Source: Dyella sp. ASV21
GTDB taxonomy: Bacteria; Pseudomonadota; Gammaproteobacteria; Xanthomonadales; Rhodanobacteraceae
Length of the DNA: 64,000 nucleotides
Assembly: GCF_016428975.1 (NCBI RefSeq)
Contig: NZ_JAELTT010000010.1
Location: forward strand, 32,314-96,313
Direction of reading: 5' to 3'
The notes beneath the pieces were generated by a model. It was not told where the DNA came from. It saw nothing but the letters and a program-made list of their open reading frames with translations, and did no database searches. This document shows, piece after piece, positions 24,213-32,324 of this stretch. Position numbers and translations under genes: made by a program. The stretch's first letter is position 1. The number at the start of each line of letters is the position of its first letter.

Positions 24213-24749
24213 ATGGATATCCCCTTATCAGCCCCCGAGGGCTTTCGCTGGCACCAGCACAACACTGTGCAGGCGATGGTGTTGATTCCCACGGACTGGG
24301 TGGTGCGCGAGATGCCGCAGACGAACGCGCCCGGCATGATGGCGTGCCTGCCCAGCTACGACGGCCGGCGCGATTGCCACGGGGCGTTGTCGATGAACGT
24401 CATCAACAACGTATCCCTCAAGTTCGGCATGTCCGCGAGCGCCTACGGCAAGAAGTCGATGGTCCAGGTGCGCACCCGGCACCGGGTGTTGCAGGAGAAG
24501 GAGCATGCGCCCGATGAGGGGATGCAATCCTGGTTCATCCGCTTTCGGAGCGTGCTGAGCCCAACGCCGCGTATCGTGCACCGCTATATGTTGGCCGAGG
24601 ATGCATGCGACCGGCTGCGCTGGTGCACGTTCGAAGCCTCGGAAAGCCTTTGGCCGCAGGCGTCGCCCGTGGGTCGCGTGATTTTCAATCACTTGATCAT
24701 GCAATTCCCCGTGGACGACATGCTGCCTGCGGATGCCTCGCTGCACTGA
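24213..24749 (+). CDS. Hypothetical protein of the T6SS island
   Basis: A 178-residue soluble protein with no signal peptide and no family I recognise. The start at 24213 has AGGAG ten bases upstream; an in-frame ATG at 24186 is a weaker alternative. It opens MDIPLSAPEGFRWHQHNTVQAMVLIP and has a strand-rich middle (GALSMNVINNVSLKFGMSASAYG) and end (GRVIFNHLIMQFPVDDM). The outline of a long sheet with a final helix recalls Mog1/PsbP-like proteins, a fold used by EagR-type T6SS chaperones, but this is a weak impression. It sits between the immunity array and the PAAR gene, so a role as chaperone or further immunity factor is plausible. Confidence 0.6.
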   Translation: MDIPLSAPEGFRWHQHNTVQAMVLIPTDWVVREMPQTNAPGMMACLPSYDGRRDCHGALSMNVINNVSLKFGMSASAYGKKSMVQVRTRHRVLQEKEHAPDEGMQSWFIRFRSVLSPTPRIVHRYMLAEDACDRLRWCTFEASESLWPQASPVGRVIFNHLIMQFPVDDMLPADASLH

Positions 24750-24801
24750 GGCGCACGCGCGCCCTCGCCACCTTCGCCTGTCTTGTATATGGAGTTTCCC
24801 G

Positions 24802-25059
24802 ATGCCCGCTATTGTTCTTGTTGGCCACCGCCATAGTTGCCCCATCCACGGCGAAGGCACCGTTACCAGCGGAAGCGCGGGTGTGATGGTGAATGGTCGC
24901 GCCGCCGCGCGCATTGGCGACGACACCAGCTGCGGCGCCACGATTACCACGGGTTCGGCGTCCACGTTTGGCGGCGCGGGTATCGCATATGTCGGCTGCC
25001 AGACCAGCCACGGCGGTTCGCTGCCGGAGGGTGACGAGAGCTGGCAGGTGGCTCCCTGA
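24802..25059 (+). CDS. PAAR-repeat T6SS tip protein
   Basis: An 85-residue protein that forms the sharp cone on top of VgrG. It has the typical opening PAIVLVGHRHSCPIHGEGTV, the central GSAGVMVNGRAAARIGDDTSCGATITTGS and the closing GGAGIAYVGCQTSHGG. The His and Cys residues in HSCPIH, SCG and GCQTSHGG fit zinc binding at the tip. The length is that of a stand-alone PAAR, with no fused toxin. GGAG lies nine bases before the ATG at 24802. It closes the island that starts with vgrG and is followed by a terminator. Confidence 0.92.
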   Translation: MPAIVLVGHRHSCPIHGEGTVTSGSAGVMVNGRAAARIGDDTSCGATITTGSASTFGGAGIAYVGCQTSHGGSLPEGDESWQVAP

Positions 25060-25096
25060 CCCAGGGGTCAAGGCGGCGACGCAGGGCACGCATGGC

Positions 25097-25130
25097 AAAA
25101 CGGCCCCTGCGATGCAGGAGCCGTTTCGTT
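25097..25130. terminator. Bidirectional terminator between PAAR gene and tRNA-Arg
   Basis: AAACGGC, CCTGC, loop GAT, GCAGG, then GCCGTTT form a long stem with one internal mismatch. Plus-strand continuation is CGTTTT, and minus-strand reading ends in GTTTTG. It can end both the T6SS operon and the convergent tRNA transcript. Confidence 0.75.
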
Positions 25131-25137
25131 TTACAGA

Positions 25138-25214
25138 TGGCGCGCCCGGAGGGATTCGAACCCCCGACCAATGGCTTCGGAAGCCACTACTCTATCCGGC
25201 TGAGCTACGGGCGC
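25138..25214 (-). tRNA. tRNA-Arg (anticodon CCG)
   Basis: A cloverleaf on the minus strand. The acceptor GCGCCCG pairs with CGGGCGC, the D-arm is AGCTCAGCCGGATAGAGT and the anticodon loop TTCCGAA gives CCG. The T-arm loop GGTTCGAATCC is standard. CCA is encoded at 25138-25140. Its 3' end faces the T6SS island. Confidence 0.95.
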
Positions 25215-25453
25215 ATAAGCGTTGCACGTGCGCGGAGACACACGGCGGACGCGCAGTATAGCGGAGTCGGGGCGGCCGTGGCTCACGGGTGGTTCCGCCC
25301 GGGAGACAAGGCCCGCGGGGCACGGCCTTTAGCCCTTTTCCGACACGAGCATGCGAGCTGTCCACGATGTCCGCTCAGGGGATGTGCGCTAAGGGCGCGC
25401 GGTGCCTGCGATCACAGGCACGACGAACGCGGGCACGGCGAGTGGGAGGCGTG

Positions 25454-25488
25454 GCTTCGAGACGCTCCGTGGGGGAGCGTCTCGAAGC
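25454..25488. terminator. Perfect 15-bp hairpin after the M61 peptidase gene
   Basis: GCTTCGAGACGCTCC (25454-25468) is exactly complementary to 25474-25488 around a five-base loop. It begins seven bases past the stop of the minus-strand peptidase gene. No T run follows on that strand, so it may act with Rho or protect the mRNA 3' end. Confidence 0.6.
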
Positions 25489-25494
25489 ATGCCA

Positions 25495-27393
25495 TCAGCG
25501 CGCCTTGAGCAGTTCGGACAGGCGATCGGGCTTGCCGGTGATGCGTTCCAGGTGCGGGTACTTGAGGCCATCGTGGTAGTCGATGCGCAGCGTCTTGTAC
25601 TCGTCGAAGTTCTTCACCAGCAGTTCCACCGGCTGGTTCTTGTCCTTCGCCGCCTGGGTCACCGCGTCCTTGATGGCGTCGCTGGAGAACTCCTTGCCGT
25701 TCACGGCGATCACCTTCATGCCCGGCGACAGGCCGGCCTTGAAGGCCGGACCGTCCCACAGCACGTCGGCGATGTCGCCGCCCTTGGCCAGCGATACACC
25801 CAGCGAGTAGGTCAGGTTGGCGCCGCCCAGGCGTGCTTCCACGGCCTTGGTCGCGGCGGAGGGCTTGTCGTTGTAGACCAGCTTCCAGCCGTTGGCTTCG
25901 AAGCCGTTGATGATGGGGCCGTGACCGTCCAGGCGCTCGCGCAGGTAGGACGCCCAGTCAAACGGGGCGATGTCGTTGAGCGTCTTCACCACTTCGTCGA
26001 AGGTGTAGGTGTTGACGTCCCACTCGCCGTTCTTCATGCCGAAGAAGGCCTTGGCGAAATCGTCGATGGAGCGCTTGTTGCCGGTGAGGTCACGCAGCTT
26101 GCTGTCCACTTCCATCCAGATCATCTGACCACCGGAGTAGTAGTCCTCGCTCATCTGGTAGTTGCGGTACGCCAACGGGCGGCGCATCGCGATGATGGGA
26201 TCGTTGGTGGTGTCCTGGATGTTGCGCCACTGCTGCAGGCCGGGGCGACCCTTGTCGTAGGTGGCGACCACATTGGCGAGCATGTCGAGCGCTTCGTCCT
26301 GCTTCCACAGGCCCGAGCGTGCGGCCATGACGTAGCCCCAGAACTGGGTCTGGCCTTCGTACACCCACAGCAGGCTGTCCTGCATGGGCACGTTGAAGCT
26401 CGGCGTGGCGAGGTCGGCGCCGCGACGGTACTTGCCGTCCCAGGAGTGGTTGAATTCGTGCGGCAGCAGGTCACGCATGACCATGCTCTTGTCCCACTCG
26501 GTGAAGTAGCCCGGGCTTACGCCGTTTTCGCTGGAGCGGTGATGCTCCAGGCCGTTGCCCGACATCTTGTCGCTGAGCGAGAACAGGAAATCGTAGTGGT
26601 CGTAGTGATGCGCGCCGTAGAGCTTGTACATCTGCTGCACCAGGTTCTGGTGCAGCTTGAGCTGCTCGGGTTTGATTTCCAGGTACTTCGGGTCGTCCGC
26701 CACGATGTTGAGGAACACCGGTGTCTTGGCGCCCGGGTCCAGGTCCACGCGCTTGAAGTACTTGCCGGCGTAGATGGGCGAGTCGACCAGATCGTCGTAA
26801 TCGATCGGCTTGAAGTTCACCGTATCGCCATCGCGCGAGGCCAGCTCCAGCGCGCTGCCGTACTGCCAGCCAGCCGGGAAGGTGACGCTGGTTTCGGCCT
26901 TGATGCGGCTGGCGAAATAGCCCGCCGGATACAGCGACACCGAGTTCCACTGCAGGTTGAGCATCTCCGGCGTCATCACCACGCGGCCCTGGCGGGTGTC
27001 CTGCGCGGAGAGGAACTGGAACTCCACCTCCACGCTGTTCGCACCCTCCGGCACGTCGACATGGAAGGCGAACACGTTGAGCGGGTCGCGCTTCCACGGC
27101 ACCACCTTGCCGTTGGCCTTCACCACCAGGCCGGCGAGTTTGTCGATCGAACCGGTGGGCGAGTGATTGCCCGGCAACCACTGCGGATACAGCAAGGTCA
27201 GCGGGCCGGCCTTTGCCGGCACCACCTCATGGACACGGAAAATGCGGTGGGCCAGATCCGTGGCGTCGACCTTGATTTTCAGCGTGCCTTCGAAGGGGAT
27301 GTCCTGCGGCGCAGGTACGTCGGCGAGTGCGGCGAAACTGCCCAGGCCGAGGGCCGAGGCTGCAATGGCGGTGACAAGACGCAAGACTTTCAA
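25495..27393 (-). CDS. M61 family glycyl aminopeptidase with PDZ domain
   Basis: A secreted or periplasmic zinc peptidase of about 632 residues. The zinc motif LLPHEFNHSWDGKYRR (HExxH at about residues 312-316) and a downstream Glu in LLWVYEGQTQFW match family M61, whose bacterial members remove N-terminal Gly or Ala. A C-terminal PDZ domain (GGDIADVLWDGPAFKAGLSPGMKVIAVNG) spans about residues 515-590. I chose the TTG at 27393 because GGAG sits seven bases upstream and it gives a clean signal peptide (KVLRLVTAIAASALGLGSFAALA). An ATG at 27444 adds 17 residues and has no ribosome-binding site. It is a monocistronic gene. Confidence 0.92.
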   Translation of the reverse strand: MKVLRLVTAIAASALGLGSFAALADVPAPQDIPFEGTLKIKVDATDLAHRIFRVHEVVPAKAGPLTLLYPQWLPGNHSPTGSIDKLAGLVVKANGKVVPWKRDPLNVFAFHVDVPEGANSVEVEFQFLSAQDTRQGRVVMTPEMLNLQWNSVSLYPAGYFASRIKAETSVTFPAGWQYGSALELASRDGDTVNFKPIDYDDLVDSPIYAGKYFKRVDLDPGAKTPVFLNIVADDPKYLEIKPEQLKLHQNLVQQMYKLYGAHHYDHYDFLFSLSDKMSGNGLEHHRSSENGVSPGYFTEWDKSMVMRDLLPHEFNHSWDGKYRRGADLATPSFNVPMQDSLLWVYEGQTQFWGYVMAARSGLWKQDEALDMLANVVATYDKGRPGLQQWRNIQDTTNDPIIAMRRPLAYRNYQMSEDYYSGGQMIWMEVDSKLRDLTGNKRSIDDFAKAFFGMKNGEWDVNTYTFDEVVKTLNDIAPFDWASYLRERLDGHGPIINGFEANGWKLVYNDKPSAATKAVEARLGGANLTYSLGVSLAKGGDIADVLWDGPAFKAGLSPGMKVIAVNGKEFSSDAIKDAVTQAAKDKNQPVELLVKNFDEYKTLRIDYHDGLKYPHLERITGKPDRLSELLKAR

Positions 27394-27655
27394 GAGGTTC
27401 TCCGAGGGTGATACGTGCAGCTGGATCGAAACTGCACCAAGCATGAACCATCGATCGTAGTGGGCGATGACTTACAGCACCCCCTGCCATTGGTCATGAC
27501 GTGCCTGAACCTCTGCCGTCCCGGCGGAAAGCTAAGAGAGTTCTCAAGCGTTAAAAACCCGTATGCTTTCTATTCCGCGATCCCCAACGCGGGCCGCCCG
27601 ACACTCCCCCCTTGTTGTCGCAGCGGAATCACAAAATAAAGAGATGGAGCACTCC

Positions 27656-28240
27656 ATGAACAAGACTCTGATTGCGGCCGCCTTGGCCGTTGTTGCTGTT
27701 GCGCCGTTCGCCGCCAAGGCCGACGAATCCAATCAGCTCGACAACTTCTTCGTCGCCGGTAACCTCGGCCAGAGCAACTACCGCATCGGTGGCGTGTCCG
27801 ACAAGAACGACGTGTTCCAGAACGTGCGCTTCGGCTGGCGCTGGAACGGCATCGTCGGTGCCGAAATCGGCTACGCCTACCTGGGCAAGGTCAAGAACAA
27901 CTTCGATTTCGCCAGCGTCTCGGCCAAGCCGCGCGTGGGCCAGATCGGCGTGACCGCCAAGTACAACTTCTACAACAACTGGTACGTCACCGGTCACGGC
28001 GGCTACCTGCGTTCGCGCACCACCGGTGGCGTCACCGTGGGCGACGTCTCGGCAACCGCGAAGAGCTGGAACAACGGCTGGTACGCCGGTGCCGGCGTGG
28101 GCTACGACGTCACCAAGAACGTCAGCCTGGCGCTGAACTACGACAACTACCACGTGAAGTACGGCCGTGCCGGCGCCAGCGAAGAGCAGGTCAACGCCAA
28201 CGTGGCAGCCTACTCGGCTTCGATCGAGTACCGCTTCTAA
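27656..28240 (+). CDS. Outer-membrane beta-barrel protein (OmpA-like barrel)
   Basis: A 194-residue protein with a signal peptide (MNKTLIAAALAVVAVAPFAAKA) and alternating polar/apolar strands typical of an eight-stranded barrel (FFVAGNLGQSNYRIGG, RFGWRWNGIVGAEIGYAYLG, NWYVTGHGGYLRS, GWYAGAGVGYDVTKNVSLALNYDNY). It ends in SIEYRF, the terminal aromatic signal for barrel assembly. There is no C-terminal OmpA peptidoglycan domain. The family is broad, so the function is unknown; small barrels of this kind serve in stability, adhesion or resistance. GGAG precedes the ATG at 27656 and codon use suggests high expression. Confidence 0.88.
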   Translation: MNKTLIAAALAVVAVAPFAAKADESNQLDNFFVAGNLGQSNYRIGGVSDKNDVFQNVRFGWRWNGIVGAEIGYAYLGKVKNNFDFASVSAKPRVGQIGVTAKYNFYNNWYVTGHGGYLRSRTTGGVTVGDVSATAKSWNNGWYAGAGVGYDVTKNVSLALNYDNYHVKYGRAGASEEQVNANVAAYSASIEYRF

Positions 28241-28287
28241 TAAGCGTGTGTCATCTGATCGCGCTGCCAAACGGCGCGTGGCCAGAT

Positions 28288-28316
28288 AAAAAGGGCGCCT
28301 TCGGGCGCCCTTTTCT
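28288..28316 (+). terminator. Intrinsic terminator after the barrel gene
   Basis: AAAGGGCGCC (28290-28299), TTCG, then GGCGCCC followed by TTTTCTTT. A strong stem with a T-rich tail, about 50 bases past the stop. Confidence 0.9.
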
Positions 28317-28579
28317 TTGGGTGGCGTTTGAACACAGCGGCCAGGACAGCTCCTTGAGCGTCGGCCGGGTTCCGCTTCCACGGTCGTGCGGAACAACGCT
28401 GGCTGTCTCGGCGTGGCGCAGGTCCCGTGCTGTCGGTTCGCCGAAAACACGTACGCGGGAGGCGCTGTTCAACCGCCGAAAGGCTGGTCACCCCGTGACC
28501 GTCCATCGCTGAGCGCAAAGGCGCTGGATGCCAGCTTTCGCAGCACGGAGGGGAAGGAGATGATTCCCCCCGACCTTCC
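28317..28579. other. Intergenic stretch without visible feature
   Basis: About 260 bases between the barrel terminator and the convergent permease stop at 28580. No reading frame here has coding character, and I see no terminator with a T run for the permease. Confidence 0.5.
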
Positions 28580-30016
28580 TCAGGATTGTTTTTCCAACTT
28601 GCTGTGACGCATGCCGTAGGCAAAGTAGATCACCAGGCCCAGGCTCACCCAGATCAGGAATACCTTCCAGGTGATGGCCGGCAGTTCGGCCAGCAGCCAG
28701 ATGGAGAAGCCGATGCCGATCAGCGGGATCAGCGGCACCAGCGGCGTGCGGAACGAGCGCGGCAGATCGGGCTTGCGCTTGCGCAGGATGATGACCGAGC
28801 TGCAGATCACGATGAAGGCCGACAGCACGCCGATGTTCACCAGCTTGGCCACTTCCTCGATCGGCAACAGGCCCGCCACCAGCGCGGTGAACACGCCCAG
28901 CACGAAGGTCGGGCGATACGGCGTGCCGTAGCGTGGATGCACCTTGGCGAACCAACCGGGCAGCAGGCCATCGCGCGACAGTGCGAACCAGATGCGCGTG
29001 GCGCCCAGCATGAAGGCGAACAGCACGCTGATGAGGCCGAACACCGCCGACACCGAAATCACCACGGCCACCCAATGCAGGCCCAGGCCCTTGAAGGCAT
29101 CGGCCACCGGCGCATCGGTGTTGAGCGTGGAGTAGTGGGCAATGCCGGTGAGCACCAGCGACACCGCCAGGTACATGGTCATCGAAATGGCCAGCGACAG
29201 CAGTACCGCGCGCGGCAGGTCGCGCTGGGGATTCTTGGACTCTTCGGCCGCCGTGGTCAGGGTGTCGTAGCCGAACACCGCGAAGAACACCACCGCCGCC
29301 GCCGTCGCCACGCCCTGGAAGCCGAAGTGCGGCACCCCATCGGCACCCATGACGCGCTCCGGAATGAAGGGCACCCAGTTGTGCGGGTTCACGTAGAACG
29401 CGCCGATGCCGATCACCAGCGCCACCGCCGCGACCTTGATCGCCACCACCAGCGTATTGAAGCGCGCGCCCCACTCGGTGCGGAACGTCAGCAGGCCCGC
29501 CACGCCCAGCGTCACCAGCGCGGCGATGATGTTGAACACGTGGCCCTCGCCGGTACCCATGGCGCCCTGCGCCCACACCGGCAAGCCCAGCCCCATGCTG
29601 GAGAGGAACGACTGCACATAGCCGGACCAGCCGATCGCCACCACCGCCACGATCAGGGCGTACTCCAGCAGCAGATCCCAGCCGATCAGCCACGCCGCCA
29701 GCTCGCCAAGCACGGCATAGCCATAGGTGTAAGCGCTGCCGGTGACGGGGATGAGGCCGGCGAATTCCGCGTAGCACAGCGCCGCGGCGGCGCTGGCAAT
29801 GCCGGCGATCAGGAACGAAATCGCCACGCCAGGGCCGGCGTTCAACGCGGCCTGCTGGCCGGCCAGCACGAATACGCCCACGCCGATGATGCCGCCGATG
29901 CCGATGGCGGTGAGTTGCCACAGACCCAGCACGCGGCGGAAGTCGCCACGCTTGCCGGCTTCGGCCTGGAGCATCTCCACCGATTTGTGGCGCACCAATT
30001 TATTGAAGAAACCCAT
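28580..30016 (-). CDS. APC-superfamily amino acid permease
   Basis: A 478-residue inner-membrane transporter with twelve or more helices. The N-terminal part reads LGLWQLTAIGIGGIIGVGVFVLAGQQAALNAGPG, the GIGxxIGxGxF substrate-binding signature of the APC fold. FFAVFGYDTLTTAAEESKNPQRDLPRAVL is the helix 6 region of the cationic amino acid transporter (YhdG/CAT) subgroup. The ATG at 30016 has GGGGA seven bases upstream; a GTG two codons earlier is possible. The substrate is probably a basic or neutral amino acid but cannot be fixed from sequence. No metabolic partner is adjacent. Confidence 0.92.
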   Translation of the reverse strand: MGFFNKLVRHKSVEMLQAEAGKRGDFRRVLGLWQLTAIGIGGIIGVGVFVLAGQQAALNAGPGVAISFLIAGIASAAAALCYAEFAGLIPVTGSAYTYGYAVLGELAAWLIGWDLLLEYALIVAVVAIGWSGYVQSFLSSMGLGLPVWAQGAMGTGEGHVFNIIAALVTLGVAGLLTFRTEWGARFNTLVVAIKVAAVALVIGIGAFYVNPHNWVPFIPERVMGADGVPHFGFQGVATAAAVVFFAVFGYDTLTTAAEESKNPQRDLPRAVLLSLAISMTMYLAVSLVLTGIAHYSTLNTDAPVADAFKGLGLHWVAVVISVSAVFGLISVLFAFMLGATRIWFALSRDGLLPGWFAKVHPRYGTPYRPTFVLGVFTALVAGLLPIEEVAKLVNIGVLSAFIVICSSVIILRKRKPDLPRSFRTPLVPLIPLIGIGFSIWLLAELPAITWKVFLIWVSLGLVIYFAYGMRHSKLEKQS

Positions 30017-30142
30017 CAGCACATCCCCGAGAGTGAGCCGCGATCATAGCGAAAGCCCCCGCGGCTGCCATGCTGCAGCTGCGCGGGGGCCGACCATGGA
30101 GGCCTGTGCGAAAGGCGCGACGGGCCGGCCCGGAGACCGCCC

Positions 30143-31411
30143 TCAGCCCGGAATCGGCTTGCCGTTGCCGGCCTGGCGCGGCGTGGAAAGCACCAGCCAG
30201 CCCAGCACCAGCGCACTGCCGGCGGGAATGGCGGCCAGTGCCGCGATGGCGCCCGGACTCATGTGCGGCACGCCGAACCAGCCGCCACTGAGCAGCGGGA
30301 TGGCGGCGGTTGCCAGCAGCCGCAGCAGCTCCAGCAGCACGCCGCTGCGCTTGCTCTCGGTAAGCGCGCCCAGCGCGGTGAGGCTGAGCACCAGGAATAC
30401 CGCATAACCGAACAAGGCCAGCGCCGGCAGCTGCTTGGCCAGATCCAGGAACTGCACGGCCATCACCAGCAGCAAGGCGAACTGCACCAGGCTGTAGATG
30501 ACGAAGCCACGCGACAACACGGGCAGAAAGCGCTCCCGCTGGATGTCGAACGCCGGCTTGGGGAAGCGCGCCGCCACGTCGGCCGGCCGCCAGCCCGGCG
30601 GCTTCAGCCACACCAGCAGCTTGTCGCGCCAACGCCGGGCGTGCCACGCATCCTTGAAGGTGGCCCAGTACACCTCGGCGTTCGCCCACAGCGGGTTCCA
30701 GCTGCGCAGCGGCGCGCGCGTGCCGAACACGGGAGGGTCGCGATCGTCCTCTTCCACGAAGGTGCCGAACAGGCGATCCCACAGGATGAGGATGCCGCCG
30801 TAATTCTTGTCCAGGTATTTGTCGTTTACCGCGTGGTGCGCGCGATGATTGGAAGGCGAGCAGAACACGCGATCGAACCAGCCCAGCCGCCCCACCAATT
30901 CCGTATGCACCCAGAACTGGTACAGCAGATCGATCAGCGCCACCACCACGAACACTTCCAGCGGATAGCCGATCACCGCCATCGGCAGATAGAACAGCCA
31001 ACCCAGCAGCACGCCGCTGCCGGTCTGGCGCAGCGCGGTGGAGAGGTTGTAGTCCTCGCTCTGGTGATGCACCACATGCGCGGCCCACAGGATGTTCACC
31101 TCGTGACCGGCGCGATGCAGCCAGTAATAGAGAAAGTCATAGGCGATCAGCGCGGTGACCCACACCAGCACGTTGTTGGCGGGCAGCGTGAACAAGGCCA
31201 GATGCTGCGCGCACCAGGCGTAGATGCCCAGGGTAAGGATCTTGCTGAACACGCCCACGATCTGCGAGATCACGCCCAGGCCGAGGCTGCTGATGGCATC
31301 GCTGGTGTGATACACGGTGCGTCCCCGCAGGCGCGCCCACAGCAGCTCCAGCGCGATCAGCACTAAGAACACCGGCGTTGCCCAGGTGATAATGATTTCC
31401 TGCGTATTCAT
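30143..31411 (-). CDS. Alkylglycerol monooxygenase-like membrane di-iron hydroxylase
   Basis: A 422-residue member of the sterol desaturase/fatty acid hydroxylase superfamily. The metal-binding histidines lie in WLHRAGHEVN (99-103), HVVHHQSEDYN (112-116) and NHRAHHAVN (189-193). The segments SEDYNLSTALRQT, FWVHTELVGRLGWFD and DKNYGGILILWDRLFGTF closely follow animal alkylglycerol monooxygenase (TMEM195), which hydroxylates the ether-linked carbon of alkylglycerols. About eight hydrophobic helices are present, and the C-terminal third is an additional membrane domain. It begins six bases after the lysoplasmalogenase stop, so the two are co-transcribed and probably act on ether lipids together. 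Substrate assignment is inference from motif similarity. Confidence 0.85.
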   Translation of the reverse strand: MNTQEIIITWATPVFLVLIALELLWARLRGRTVYHTSDAISSLGLGVISQIVGVFSKILTLGIYAWCAQHLALFTLPANNVLVWVTALIAYDFLYYWLHRAGHEVNILWAAHVVHHQSEDYNLSTALRQTGSGVLLGWLFYLPMAVIGYPLEVFVVVALIDLLYQFWVHTELVGRLGWFDRVFCSPSNHRAHHAVNDKYLDKNYGGILILWDRLFGTFVEEDDRDPPVFGTRAPLRSWNPLWANAEVYWATFKDAWHARRWRDKLLVWLKPPGWRPADVAARFPKPAFDIQRERFLPVLSRGFVIYSLVQFALLLVMAVQFLDLAKQLPALALFGYAVFLVLSLTALGALTESKRSGVLLELLRLLATAAIPLLSGGWFGVPHMSPGAIAALAAIPAGSALVLGWLVLSTPRQAGNGKPIPG

Positions 31412-31417
31412 CGTGAC

Positions 31418-32128
31418 TCACACACCCCGTCGCACCGATCGCGCCAGACACCACAGCGCCAGATAGTAGGTCGCCAGAATCCACAGGGACGACCACGGAA
31501 TAGCCAGCCGGAATCGATTCCAGGCCAGCAGTGTATCGCTGAGCATGAAGCACAGTGCACCGGCCGCCGCCCATTGCGCGGGTAGCGCCAAGCGATCGCG
31601 CGCATGCGCCACGGCGCGCGCCACCGCCTGGCCGCCCATGCTTGCCAGCACCACCACATAGACCACCACCGGCGCGTAGAGTGCCGACGGCAGCGACGGC
31701 CATAGCGCCCACAGATTGAGCGCGCCGTAGCCCAGGCAGGCCGCCACCGGCAACACGCGGACGGCGAAGCGGCTATCGCTCACCAGCGCGCGGATAAAAC
31801 ACAGATGACCGAGCAGGAACGCCACCAACCCCGCCACGAAGGCGTCCATCGGCAACATCAGGAAGATATCGCCGGCCAGCGAGAACAACATGCCGATGCC
31901 GATCCAGCGCCGGTACGGCGCCGATACCGGCGAGGCCGTTCGCCACACCGTGGCCAGGATCAACACCGTCGCCAGCGGCTTGCATATCCAGTGCAACCAG
32001 CGCCAGCCGTCGACCGCATCGGTCGCCGCCAGCATCGAACCCAGGATGGCGCCCACGGCCGCCAGTGCGATGGCGCCATCGATCCGCCGCGATGGCGCGG
32101 CGGCCATGGCGGTGTTTGAAACAGACAT
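31418..32128 (-). CDS. YhhN/TMEM86-family lysoplasmalogenase
   Basis: A 236-residue protein with about eight membrane helices, the size and layout of the YhhN family. Members cleave the vinyl-ether bond of lysoplasmalogens to an aldehyde and a glycerophospho-head group. Conserved acidic residues lie in GMLFSLAGDIFLMLP and GALCFMLSDTLLAWNRF, the two Asp motifs that define the family. The start at 32128 is preceded by GGGGGAA; the frame runs upstream to 32308 but has no initiation signals. It is the first gene of a two-gene unit with the alkylglycerol monooxygenase-like gene. Confidence 0.88.
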   Translation of the reverse strand: MSVSNTAMAAAPSRRIDGAIALAAVGAILGSMLAATDAVDGWRWLHWICKPLATVLILATVWRTASPVSAPYRRWIGIGMLFSLAGDIFLMLPMDAFVAGLVAFLLGHLCFIRALVSDSRFAVRVLPVAACLGYGALNLWALWPSLPSALYAPVVVYVVVLASMGGQAVARAVAHARDRLALPAQWAAAGALCFMLSDTLLAWNRFRLAIPWSSLWILATYYLALWCLARSVRRGV

Positions 32129-32198
32129 GCGTGATTCCCCCATCCGATGGATGTCGCACGATCTTAGAACCAAGCGCGCACGCTTGTTTCCGCAGCGC

Positions 32199-32229
32199 AA
32201 AAAAAAGCCCTCCCCGAGACAGGGAGGGC
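32199..32229 (-). terminator. Intrinsic terminator of the TonB receptor gene
   Basis: GCCCTCCC (32207-32214) and GGGAGGGC (32222-32229) pair with a seven-base loop. On the minus strand eight or more T residues follow. It isolates the receptor gene from the lysoplasmalogenase gene. Confidence 0.92.
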
Positions 32230-32324
32230 CGCAAGGGTGGAGCGCACCAGCGGGATGGTGGGCTTCTCCCGGGTCCCCCCCCGCTACCGCGGGGGGAGGG
32301 TGTTGCACGCTGATGGAGCCGCGA

